Part shown: one piece after another, positions 33,056 through 42,970 of the stretch
Layout: every line of letters begins with the position of its first letter
How positions within the stretch are numbered: position 1 is the stretch's first letter
DNA from: Siphonodentalium dalli
Taxonomy: Eukaryota > Mollusca > Scaphopoda > Gadilida > Siphonodentaliidae
DNA length: 64,000 nucleotides
Assembly: GCA_032622095.1 (NCBI GenBank)
Contig: CP136066.1
Coordinates: 7,901,784-7,965,783, forward strand
Reading direction: 5' to 3'
Notes under the pieces: model-generated
Database searches by the model: none
The model's input: the letters and a program-made list of their open reading frames with translations, nothing else
Told to the model about the DNA's origin: nothing
Translations under genes and position numbers: made by a program

Positions 33056-33734
33056 GTGCCACCACACACGCTGCGATTAAAATCGTAAGTGGGGAAAATC
33101 GCAGGAGGAAGCATCCAATGCGCATGCCCACGACATGGCCCACGTAGCCAAATCGTAGCGATCAAGCACTGTTTGATTTTACCAGGAAAATCGTGGCGTG
33201 ACCTTGGCAACGCACGCGATCGTAGTTGTCACATGACCACTGTCGCACTGGTCATGTTGTAAATACCACGAAAATTAAACATTCAAAAATGGCGCAACGT
33301 TTACAAACTTCTTGCCCTTACAAAAACGAGGCCACATTGGTGGAGATGTGGCACGACAGGGAGTGCATGCCTATACCATATATCAGGCAAGGAGAAGAGG
33401 GCTGTCGCAATTGTTGAAATTCAATTGGGGCAGCTGAGCCTGTTGAGTTGACAGGTACAAAAATGTCAAAATAAAAACAATATTCAATTTCACTTGAACT
33501 TTCAACATCAAATTGTTAGTTTAGAAAATTTAGAAACATGCCATGCATACATGTATGTATTTAGTTGCATAATGTGGAGAATGTGGTCTAACGTTTTGCT
33601 ATCATGTGATCGATCACGTGGATAAAATCGTAGCTGTAAACATTGCAGCACCATAGCGTCTGCGGGCAAGCTACTATTTCTCCACCTACGATTTTCTCCA
33701 CTGACGATTTTAATCGTAGCGTCTGCGGTGGCAC
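33056..33734. mobile_element. PIF/Harbinger-type element at TAA (copy 1 of duplication)
   Basis: Termini GTGCCACCACACACGCTGCG + ATTAAAATCGT and inverted GTGCCACCGCAGACGCTACG + ATTAAAATCGT. TAA flanks both sides (33053-33055, 33735-33737). The uninterrupted host sequence can be inferred from 34311-34335 (GATTCATTCGTAAGTGGAAG), which matches the joined flanks with a single TAA. Inside, a plus-strand frame reads MAQRLQTS..YKNEATLVEMW, which recalls the first helix of the Myb/SANT-like (MADF-type) protein that accompanies Harbinger transposases; that likeness is suggestive only. At 679 bp it is non-autonomous. Confidence 0.8.
33226..33417 (+). pseudogene. Myb/SANT-like fragment inside the Harbinger-type element (tentative)
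   Basis: A 63-codon frame within the 679-bp element; from residue 22 it reads MAQRLQTSCPYKNEATLVEM followed by WHDRECMPIPY. The pattern of an acidic/hydroxyl run, then L-V-E-M-W, then basic residues resembles helix 1 of SANT/MADF DNA-binding domains used by PIF/Harbinger second proteins. No further helices are encoded before the stop, so it would be a remnant. Alternative: chance frame. Confidence 0.25.
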
Positions 33735-33938
33735 TAAGTGGAAGAATTTCCATCGTAGGAAGTAACCATGCTAGATCACGTCAAATTCGCAAGTAAAAAA
33801 TATCAATATCAAGCACTGACATTTGTTTTTATATTCAAAATCGTGGCTTATGCTTGGATACTATACTTCCACTTGCAGTGTAATCACAGTTGTGTGTGTA
33901 GCGTTCACATTGTGAATCTGAATGTAGAAGGCCGATGA

Positions 33939-34292
33939 CTGCAGTGCGGTTAGCGTTGCCACCGCGGCCGAAATGCAACTACACCGCAGCTCCACTGGCT
34001 AACTACAGTTAGGCCGCGGTATAACTGCCATTCAGCATGGTGTAGTTGCGACGGTGTACTTTCATCAAACTGAAAAAAGACAATACAAACCAGAAATCTA
34101 ACCATGGTGTACATGCCATTCGACTGCGAGAGTAGTTGACTTTCAGCTGCAGTGAACTTGCTGTTTGGCCGCAGTGTCTGAGTGTACTTGCTGTTCGGCC
34201 CGCGGTGCTCAACTGCTGTTACAAACTCTGACACCGCGGCCAAACGGCAAATTCACAGCGGTGCCAATGGACACTTGTTTTGTCCAGCAGGG
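33939..34292. mobile_element. CCGCGGT-rich TA-type MITE, left end missing (copy 1 of duplication)
   Basis: Matches the complete MITE at 55798-56172 from GTTAGCGTTGCCACCGCGGC to the right terminus GGACACTTGTTTTGTCCAGC + AGGG, followed by TA. The left terminus (ACAAAACAAGTGTCCA) is absent; instead CCGATGACT precedes it, a word that also occurs at 34501 after an identical module. Minus frames here (MAAVSEFVTAVEHRGP) are repeat shadows shared with 55839-56147. Confidence 0.8.
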
Positions 34293-34538
34293 TACACTAA
34301 GGTGACCATGATTCATTCGTAAGTGGAAGAATTTCCATCGTAGGAAGTAGCTGACGTCATAATCGCAAGAAAAAAAATAATGTCAATAATATCAAGCACT
34401 GTTTGATTTTAGATTCAAAATCGTGGCTTATCCTTGAATACTTCCACTTGCAATGTAATCGCAGTTGTGTGTATAGCTGTCGCATTGTAAATGTAGAAGG
34501 CCGATGACTTCTCTGCTCGAGAGGTCTAGATTTCTTGG

Positions 34539-34632
34539 TCATGGTCGTTAGACGCTTTGTGTGATCACCGAAGTTAAGCAATGTCGAAGCCGCTTGGATG
34601 TGTGACTAGCTTTGGGATTCTGGGTGCTGCCA
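34539..34632 (+). pseudogene. 5S rRNA-derived segment (probably a SINE3-type head)
   Basis: GTGATCACCGAAGTTAAGCA + ATGTCG, GCTTGGATG-GTGAC and GGGATTCTGGGTGCTG follow the animal 5S rRNA order: the A box (AAGTTAAGCAACGTCG), then the C box region (TTGGATGGGTGACC...GGGAATACCGGGTGC). The 5' third is poorly preserved (GGTCATGGTCGTTAGACG). The segment is followed by GGTGCGACTCCCGCATTTCT + CTTTCTCGTTCTGTTAC, and a similar tail recurs at about 58405-58455 without the 5S part, which suggests a 5S-derived SINE and not a free 5S gene. A point-mutated 5S pseudogene is the alternative. Confidence 0.75.
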
Positions 34633-34659
34633 ACTTTCGGTGCGACTCCCGCATTTCTC

Positions 34660-35980
34660 TTTCTCGTTCTGTTACATGTGTACGTAAAAAATCATGTATG
34701 ACGACCCCTCAGTCTACCGGTATCTATGAATAAACTATCCGTAATTTCGTCAGGTCCCGATGCCTCCACTTACGATTGTATCATGGTCGTCTGAATGTTC
34801 ACTAACGACACAAAATAACTGCAAATTCAGAGACCTGTACGGTAATCGACTACTACTTGACTAGTCGGACCCCTTCTAAGAGCTCCCATTTCTATGCACA
34901 TACAGTATGACGTATAAAATGAGCAATGTGTCATCGCAGTTTTGAGTGTCCAATAAGTTTGCAAAGTTTTTGTCTTTATGGTGTAACTCTTTAGACAAGG
35001 CCGTTATTTCGTAAAAGTGATATTTAAAGAAATAAAGGGCATCTTAGAATTATCTCTCATTTTGAAAACATAAACCGCAGTGCTTATATTTTTTCGGCGA
35101 GAATCCAAATCTAGATTCTCGCAAATATTCTCACAATTTACCCTGTATTCTTGTGAAAAGGTATATATGGATTCTAGCAAAATCAGATGAAATAGATCGG
35201 TATGCCATTGGGCGCCGTTGTATCTAATCCCATACTGTGCCGACTAGGTGACAATAATAATAAAAACAAAATTATCTATGCACAAATAGCATTGCGAATT
35301 GCGATACTAATATTAAACTTCTAAAAGCTCTAAATTGATCGAAGCAACTGTATGTTGAAAATTAAGTGTCGGCGCACACGGCCCCGATTGTGCCCGGTAA
35401 ATCCGGCTGCCGGATAAATCGGGCCCGATAAAATCTGGGGTTCAGCGCGCACGAGTCCGATTTTCACTCTGGTCATATGCATGCTATGCATGTCACTGTA
35501 GTAAATAGTCAACTGGTGTACGTGGTCAGCCTATCTAGACATTCACTATATCTACCGGTAGTCCTGGTGATTTATATTCATATGAATTTCTAAAGACTAA
35601 TATTTATTAATAATAAACTAAATAAATATATTAATAATAATATATTGAGGTCACGGGCAATACAGTTAATAGTGCCAATAGCCGTAAATTGGCGTAATCT
35701 ACCTTTCCACAGCTGCCTCCCTCTTGTTGCGATTATTATATACGGGCACCTATTTTCTGCACATAGGTCTACCAGCCGTTGTTTCTTGTCGATTGATCAG
35801 AATTCTTGATATAATTTTAGAATAGCGGTCGCTGCTAACTATTCCGATATTATGAATGATGTTTTGGTCATGTGACAAGCAAAACACCCGCGTTGCCATC
35901 GTCATGAGCCGGATTTTCCTGATGAAATCAAATTCAGTTGGATCGGTCCGATTAAATCGTATCCGACAAAAACTGGCCCA
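34660..35980. other. Mixed repeat remnants, no gene
   Basis: Right terminus of the GTAAGTGG family at about 34765-34800 (CCACTTACGATTGTATCATG). Then unassigned AT-rich DNA, a G/C-rich stretch at 35366-35450 (CCCGGTAAATCCGGCTGCCG) with local inverted words, and an AT tract of TTAATAATA at 35600-35650. Confidence 0.4.
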
Positions 35981-36023
35981 ACCCAAAACAGGTGTCCCCA
36001 AATAATCTCTGGATCCATCCCTG
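35981..36023. mobile_element. Solo hAT terminus (copy 1 of duplication)
   Basis: CCCAAAACAGGTGTCCCCAA ... CTGGATCCATCCCTG is the same terminal sequence as the right end of the short hAT at 57073. It is followed by TGGGAACG, the start of a satellite unit. The matching left end was not found, so the element is truncated or rearranged. The counterpart in copy 2 is at 49220-49262. Confidence 0.65.
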
Positions 36024-36484
36024 TGGGAACGAGTCATTTTAGGGTTGTTCGACCAAAAAACATGGCCGTCAGCAGCCATTTTGAATTTTACTCTTTGCAT
36101 GACTAAGTCCTTTGGCGCAGGCTACAGATCGTAGCTTTGGTCGGATCTTCATGAAATTTGTCGTGGATGTTAACAATGACCTGCAGATGGGAACGAGTCA
36201 TTTTGGTGTCAATCTCCCGAAAAACATGGCCGCTGGTGGCCATCTTGAATTTAAAAATTAAATCCATTGGTGCGGTTTGCAGCTCGTACTGTTCGTCTGC
36301 CGGATCATCATGAAGTTTGTCGATGTTCATATTGACATGTGGCTAGGAACAAGTCCTTTTCGGGTTATGGCCATCAGCAGACATCTTGGATTTTACTCTT
36401 TGCATGACTAAATCCATTGGCATAGGCTACAGGTCATAATACCTTTAGTCAGATCATTACAAGTATGAGATTTGTCATGGCTAT
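36024..36484. repeat. ~160-bp satellite, left part (copy 1), interrupted by a transposon
   Basis: Units read GGGAACGAGTCATTTT-GGGTCG-TCG-CCAAAAAACATGGCC(A/G)-C-AGC-GCCATCTTGGATTT, then AATCCATTGGC-GGGCTACAGGTCG and AGATCATTATGAAATTTGTCATGG. Starts near 36024, 36187 and 36345. The same satellite resumes at 40795, after the 4.3-kb insertion. Confidence 0.85.
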
Positions 36485-37819
36485 TAGTGTGGTCGTCAGA
36501 GGGTTCGACCCAGAAGAAATTGGTAATGGTATAGAAGCGGTTTTGGTGTCATTCGACGCGGGAGAATCTCGTGTATAACATATCCAAAATCCGCTAAAAT
36601 CCGCTTTGGGCAAAATTCAGGATCCAACATGGCGTCCAACATGGCTGCCGTTAGTCAAAAGATACTCTGACTGAGATTAATTCGATAACAGTGAGAACAA
36701 ATGTTGTCATATGTATACAAATGTATACATTTTTGCAAAGGTAAAATGTTGTGCCACCTGTTTATGGCAAAAATGGAACCCATCGTCCCAGATGGCTGCC
36801 AAAATGGCGGCCTAAACTAGAACATTTGAAGTTTTTGCCTAATATCTTAAAGATCAATTCCTGTTGTTTGATAATGGTTCAGACTGGCGACATTGATTAG
36901 TCATATTCATGTTAATTCATCATTGGAGCAATGAAAGATACCATAAATGGGGTCCCAGACTCATCTACACCCTCAAAAATTCGATTTTACAGAACGCGGT
37001 ATAAAATTCCACAAAACTCTCCATTGTGGTTACAGTCATATATCAACAAGAAATGGACAGAACTGTACAATGTAAGTTGGGCATACCAATATCTATAAAT
37101 ACTCCAATTCAATGAAACCCAAATTGGCGCTTTGTCTCAAAATGGCTGCCAAAATGGCGGTCAAAATATGGAAAATGGCGGATATTGATCACAGTGTCAT
37201 TCAATCCATTATAAGTAGTGGTTGATGAATAAAATTGACTAAATAAATACGAATGTATACCTCTTTAAGATGCCATTATGCTAGCTCTATGTAAAAACTT
37301 AAAAATCAGTACCAAAAATGGCTGCCAAAATGGCCACCCGATGTGAAAAATACTATTTTCTATCACTTCTGTTTATCACTTGTTGCTCTCTGAACTGGGA
37401 AACAATGGGTATATTCTTTCAATGATCGTGTCAACTGATCATTACAGCAATGAATTTCTAATAGATTATATCATAGTTTACTCTGGTCCTTCACTAATAA
37501 CTTATAACGAATGTGGTATGAAATTTAACCAAAATCGACTTTGGGGTTCTGGTCACATTTGATATTTAGGGATGAACAGATCTTGTCTACAAAATAATTG
37601 ATCAAATAGACCAAATAGACAAAAAGAAACAATAAATTTTATCTAATATGGTTCCAAAACGAAAATGGTAGACTCTGCCCAGCTTATCACATAATGGAAG
37701 TTGTGAGTGGTGGATGCAGTTGATAGTTGGCTCATATACATGTATGTGGCTCATATACATCAAAACTATTTATTTTCAATCTTTTGTTGGCTTCCCGCGG
37801 GTTGACAAAATCTCGACTC

Positions 37820-38330
37820 ATCAGTGCTATAATGTCGTATATCCATTTTGGCGGGAAATGAGTATTTGATACCATTCGAATCGTGAGAAAAAATCCAATC
37901 CGATGGGCCAAACTGTCCTTGCATTGGATGACAAATATTCGCACAAACCAGTGAAGCAAATGTCGTATCTCCAGCGATCTTTACAATTATTCGTGCTATG
38001 AGGTCGTATGTCCAACAGCAGCCAATCGGACGCTTCAGGTTGTCCACGTGACTTCTGTTTTGTGTTTGTGAATTCTAAAATGTGTGCTATATGGCAGTAT
38101 CTCCATGTTAGTCACGTGATCATTTGGTGATTTAAATTTTGTGATTGTTCCACACATTTCTGTATGATGGTGCACATGGGTGAATTTTCATAGTGTAGAA
38201 TAGGCACTTTTTAGTTCATAGACACATGCGATTGCCACCATATATAGCTTAATCTGCATTTATTAACACAACTTCATATAGCACGGAAACGAATCGTCGC
38301 TGGCATGTCATATCTCCAAACAAGCTATTG
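37820..38330. repeat. Recurring GTGCTATAATGTCGTATATCC-like motif inside the 4.3-kb element
   Basis: Variants of GTGCTATAATGTCGTATATC appear near 37827, 37958, 37993, 38083 and 38304 (GTCGTATCTCC, GAGGTCGTATGTCC, GGCAGTATCTCC, GTCATATCTCC) in the same orientation at irregular spacing of 35-220 bp. Repeated subterminal or internal words of this kind can be transposase-binding sites, but that is a guess. Confidence 0.45.
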
Positions 38331-39934
38331 CTTTTTAAAAGAAAACGAGGGAATAAACAGAAAAAAATATGAGGTTCAATGAACAGCTAATGTCAGTTTT
38401 CATTGGGATAAATACAACAATACGTCATGCTTTGTCAACATTAGGAGAAATGTTGTCTAAAAACTTCAACCTTCATTTTCTCGGAAAGTTGAAAATGTGG
38501 GTTACATTATAGCACTGATGCGACGAAATATTAACTATTCGGGCTCGGCCATCATTTTCAAGTTTCAAGCTGGAACTAAATGTAGCCCATGGATTCCCCA
38601 TTCGACATGTAAGAAAAGTAGTTTTACTCTGATCTCTTCCCAGATATCAACTCTCCGGTAAATGGTAATCTCTTATGTTCTAGAAAATACGTGTGCCAAA
38701 TACATATATGTATGAAGAAACTATCCCCATACATTGTTTACACATCGACTCCGTAAGTATGTGGAGGTTTTCTTGGACAAGCGCGATTTTCAAACCTCGA
38801 AACCGTCCGTACAAACAATAAAAGTTAATAGGAAATGACGTTGGATGTAGGTCTAGAGTACGTCGTCCGCATGAAATAGTTTTCGTGTCATTAATTTGCA
38901 CATATTTCGTGCTCTGATGAGCATGGATGAACGCCTTATGTGGCAGTTTGATTGTCTAACATCCGGAAAATAACATGTTCATTGTTCACATTTCTTAGAC
39001 AAACATGTTGTTAATCACCATGTTCATGTGGCATTTCTATCCAATGACAACCTTGAAATGCCAGTTAATCAAGCTAAATGGTTGATACCTTTACGCCTAC
39101 GGGTCAGATCCAGCCGTGACGCACATTGTGTCTACATATCATTGATGAAATTCACTAAATGTGTAGAAGATATAGGTGCGTCTATATATGTACTAGAATG
39201 TTTCTATCCACATGTATATACCCACAATCGCATGACACGGAATTGTCACATAAAGTGTGAAGGGTATACAATGTACGTGCGAATTTTCATTTTTCCTCTT
39301 GATATTGAAGAAAATAATTTTACTTTGAAACTCCCCAGCTCCGATAACCAACTTGCCCACCAATTAAATAAACCCCAGATTATTCGCTTTTCCCTCCTGT
39401 CCTTTTCACTTTCGCCAGCACTGGAAAACCTATTATAGCCTGATGCTTCCGGAATACCACCGATGCCCATATATTTGATGTTCCGAATAGTCGTTATAAG
39501 TAGAAATGTTGACACTGTGTTTTCAAATAATCCAGATTCGTAGCAATTTAATTTCTTTTTAATTAATTTCCAGATAGTCCCTCGTAATAAGTGGACATCG
39601 TGTTGGATCCTGCAGTAGATACTGCTTAGTTGGAACATTTCGGGCTGAACTGATTGTGGTAGTAGATTATTGGCAACATGTTTAATAGGTCTGTCATCGT
39701 TAGCTCACAACCGAAGTGTTGTTTCGGCTTTCCTCTGAGCAGAACTTAAATTTCGACAATTTTCGGTGGCCATTTTGGTAGCCATCTTAGCATTTTGAAT
39801 CGTGATTGGCTACTCATACCCACAAAAAACATTGATTTCAATCAATGATGTGTATTGGTGCCGAATTGGCGTTTTGTCGAATGGGTTTTCGTGAATAACT
39901 ACATATTTGCCATTTTCATTATTATTGGCGACCA

Positions 39935-40089
39935 TGTTGGACGCCATCTTGAATTCTGTATTTTCCCCAAAGCGGATTTTAGCGGATTTTGGATATGTTA
40001 TACACGAGATTCTCCCGCGTCGAATGACAACAAAACCGTTTCTTTACCAATTTCTTCTGGGTCTAACCCTCTGACGACCATTCTAAATA
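39935..40089. repeat. Second copy of the transposon terminus, directly behind the right arm
   Basis: Reading on the minus strand from 40089: TTAGAATGGTCGTCAGAGGG + TTAGACCCAGAAGAAATTGG and on to CATGG near 39935. This repeats the outermost 150 bp of the left arm (TTAGTGTGGTCGTCAGAGGG) more closely than the true right end does. The right side therefore carries two terminus-like sequences in tandem. Confidence 0.7.
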
Positions 40090-40794
40090 TCTGCCATTTT
40101 CTATATTTTGACCGCCATTTTGGCAGCCATTTTAAGACAAAGCGCCAATTTGGGTTTCATTGAATTGGAGTAATTATAGATAATGATATGCCCAACTTAC
40201 ATTGTGCAGTTCTGTCCATTTCTTGTTGATATACGACTGGAATCCCAATGGCGATTTTTGTGGAATTTTATACCGCGTTCTGTAACATCAAATTTTTGAG
40301 GGTGTATATGAGACTGGGACCCCATTTATGGTATCTTTCATTGCTCCGATGATGAATTAACATGAATATGACTAATCAATGTCGCCAGTCTGAACCATTA
40401 TCAAACAACAGGAATTGATCTTTAAGATATTAGGCAAAAATTTCAAATTTTCGAGTTTAGGCCACCATTTTGGCAGCCATCTGGGGCGAGGGGTTCCATT
40501 TTTTTCTATAGATATGTGGCATAATACTTTACCTTCGCAAAAATGTATACATTTGTATTAATATGGCAACATTTGTTCTCATTATGTCTAATTAATCTCA
40601 GTCAGAATCTCTTTTGACTAAAGGCGGCCATGTTGGACGCCATCTTGGATCCTGGATTTTGCCCAAAGCGGATTTTAGCGGATTTTGGATATGTTGTAGC
40701 AGAGATTCTCCCGCGTTGAATGACACCGAGATCGCTTGTATACCAATTTCTTCTGGGTTGACCCCTTTTTTTGCGTACCACGACCACACTATAT

Positions 40795-41117
40795 TGACAT
40801 GTACAAATTGTACATGTAGATGGGAACGGGTCATTTTCGGTCATTCGGCCAAAAAACATGGCCACTGGCGGCCATCTTGGATTTCAAAATTCAATCCATT
40901 GGTGCTGACTACTAGTACAGATCGTACTATTCATCTGATCATCATAAAATTTGTCATGGATGTTAATATTGACATGTAAATGGGAACAAGTCTTTGGCAC
41001 AGGCTACAGGTCGTACCTTTGGTCACATCATTATGGAATTTGTCATGGCTGTTGACATGTCATAGATGGGAATGAGTCATTTTAGGGTCGCTCGACCAAA
41101 AAACATGGCCACCAGGC
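40795..41117. repeat. ~160-bp satellite, middle part (copy 1)
   Basis: Continues the units of 36024-36484 after the insertion: GATGGGAACGGGTCATTTTC at about 40819, a unit beginning ATGGGAACAAGTC at 40979, and GATGGGAATGAGTCATTTTA at about 41067, ending in the hAT target CACCAGGC (41110-41117). Frames on both strands are repeat shadows. Confidence 0.85.
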
Positions 41118-41382
41118 CAGGGATGGATCCAGGGATTTTTTCGGCATATCCCGATGGCCGTAGGCCCGAGATGGGGGTAGGTACGGGAGGGGGTCACCCC
41201 CATCCCTTAGGTGCAGCATTAAAGATCCCGCATAAGAAAATCCGCTGGCTTACAAGGTCAAGATAAAGGCCAATGTATTATCTTATATATGCGAGGCTCC
41301 TTAGATGGGAGACTCTCATTTATTATGTTTACCCATACTATGTATGGTAAACATAGTGTCGTTGTCCGGATTGACCACTCGT

Positions 41383-41449
41383 CGTCCGTCTGTCCGTCCG
41401 TCTGTCCGTCCGTCTGTCCGTCCGTCTGTCCGTCCGTCTGTCCGTCCGT
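41383..41449. repeat. 12-bp microsatellite GTCCGTCCGTCT, length-variable
   Basis: Head-to-tail GTCTGTCCGTCC units; the equivalent in copy 2 (50312-50366) is exactly one 12-bp unit shorter. Codes for SVCPSVCP / DGQTDGQT in open frames; not a gene. Confidence 0.95.
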
Positions 41450-42650
41450 AGACACTTCACGTGTAATGCGATAACTCAAACATTTTCTATCCAATCAGAA
41501 GCAAATTTTGTATATGGGTATATCAGCCCAAAATACAGATCGAGTTCGAATTTGGGTTTGATCCGAGTTTTTGTTACAGAGTTATGGCCCTTTTTCTACT
41601 TAGAATTCACAAATTCTGCCATAACTCAAACATTTTGTATCTGATTGGAACCAAATTTGGTATGTGAGTTTCACAGCCCAAAATACAGATCTAGTTCGAA
41701 TATGGGTTTGATCCGATTTATTTTAAAGGAGTTATGACCCTTTTTCGAAAAAAAATCGATTTTTATTTTTTTTTATTTTTAACTTTTATAATAATAATAA
41801 AAAAAATGTCATTGACATTGTCATTTGTTTTCATTTAGATATTGATGATTATGATACAAGTTGATAAAAAGATTTCCAATGTGTCCCTTTAATTTTTTTA
41901 AATAATTAAAAACAATTATAACCATTATAACTCTGCCAAGGGTACCCCGAATCACCACACCAAATTTGATTAAATCGGTCCAAAATCTTGTGTTATGTAC
42001 TGGTAAATCTGTTTGGAGCAACATTAAATCCAATTCACCAATTGCATTTGGACTACTTAGCTATTGATAAAGCTATATTATTTTCTGATGTCTCTTATGC
42101 CAATGTGCAAATAATCTGATAAAGAAGCCTGTGGTATCTAATTTAAAATAAAGATTCAACAATAAACATCACATGATATTAACAGTAGACTTGGACATCT
42201 GTGCTGCAGAGTTATATCTTCAGATGGTCTGATATCATTATAATTGTTATTGGTTTAATAGAGGTCAGTGTTCAACATAAACAATTCCTGTGATTTTTTG
42301 ACAGCTGTGCTATATAATTGATATTAATGGGTCAGTGGTGAGGTTGCTTATCTGTATACTAGGACACATTATTATTGTAAACTTAAATTGGACTCTCTTA
42401 ACCCAAGTATTCCATGTCCAGGGCACACCTACACATTTAACCCACAGACTTGCTGGCTGTGGCGGTTTAGCATTACAGATCCTGTACCAGTGCATTCTCT
42501 TATATAAATGCCAGTGACCCATAAATTCCAATAATTTGTGTTATGTACATTTGTCTATAATAGTACATAACAGTATACTCTATAATTCAACACCAAAACT
42601 CTCATTTATCCGATCATATTAAATTTTTATCGCCAAGGGATGGGTTAACA
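41450..42650. mobile_element. Dispersed 'GAGTTATGGCCC' repeat inside the hAT (copy 1)
   Basis: Contains GCGATAACTCAAACATTTTC, CAGAGTTATGGCCCTTTTTC, AACTCTGCCAAGGGTACCCC, ACCAAATTTGATTAAATCGG and ACTGGTAAATCTGTTTGGAG in the same order as at 60405-61500. A well-conserved non-coding repeat whose class I cannot name. Confidence 0.7.
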
Positions 42651-42970
42651 TCTGCCGATCGTGATCGGCCTCTCGTATAAGAGAATGCATTGGCACAGGA
42701 TTTTTGCAAAATTTCAAGAAGCCCCAGTCATGAAAGGGTTAAAATAGTTCTCACTGGACACTTGATTAAGCAAATAAAGGCTCTATATAAACTGTATATT
42801 GATGCATTGCATGTTGTTGAATTATATAGAAGATTTCCTTCAAAATATAGAAAATTCAGCTTTAATAAAACTATCCACTTGCAATTTGGGGACATTTAGG
42901 CCACCCGAGTTTGGGCGCCCAAACCTGTAACAGGTATCAAAAGAGCCCTGGATCCTTCCCTGCACCAGGC

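Larger units (their letters stand above)
36485..40791. mobile_element. 4.3-kb DNA transposon with ~0.7-kb inverted arms, absent from copy 2
   Basis: Ends TAGTGTGGTCGT and ACGACCACACTA are exact inverse complements and sit between two TAT triplets (36482-36484, 40792-40794). The homologous position in copy 2 (49721-49723) has one TAT and no element. The arms (about 36485-37183 and 40090-40791) are imperfect inverse copies (for example CCCAGAAGAAATTGGTA, CCAAAATCCGCTAAAATCCG, TTTGCAAAGGTAAA), rich in AAAATGGCTGCC/ATGGCGGCC. The 2.9-kb middle holds only short frames, the longest 136 codons (39028-39438, plus) and 130 codons (39246-39638, minus) in the same place; I recognise no transposase, so it is probably non-autonomous. 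TSD is 3 bp (or TA if read as 2 bp), so the superfamily is not settled. Confidence 0.9.
41118..42962. mobile_element. hAT-type element, 8-bp target duplication (copy 1)
   Basis: Begins CAGGGATGGATCCAGGG and ends CCCTGGATCCTTCCCTG; CACCAGGC flanks both sides (41110-41117, 42963-42970). An 8-bp duplication with CAGGG-type ends is diagnostic of hAT. At 1845 bp without a transposase frame it is non-autonomous. The interior is itself composite: a CCCTTAGGTGCAGCATTAAA ... GCCCCAGTCATGAAAGGG + TTAA unit of the hairpin/TTAA family surrounds a longer block (about 41327-42650) homologous to 60365-61500. The uninterrupted short form of the same element is at 56617-57073. Confidence 0.9.

Noticed and set aside
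33226-33417. Independent host gene duplicated in the tandem duplication
   Set aside because: The frame lies wholly inside a TAA-flanked TIR element, so any coding content would belong to that element.
34539-34632. A functional 5S rRNA gene
   Set aside because: The first third is not conserved, internal control regions carry substitutions, and there is no T-run terminator in place.
39028-39638. Possible transposase in the middle of the 4.3-kb element (136-codon plus and 130-codon minus frames)
   Set aside because: No DDE-type motif, zinc ribbon or helix-turn-helix was recognised; the two frames overlap on opposite strands.
41289-41474. SVCPSVCP / DGQTDGQT repeat protein
   Set aside because: Frame of the 12-bp GTCCGTCCGTCT microsatellite; length differs between duplicates by one unit without other constraint.
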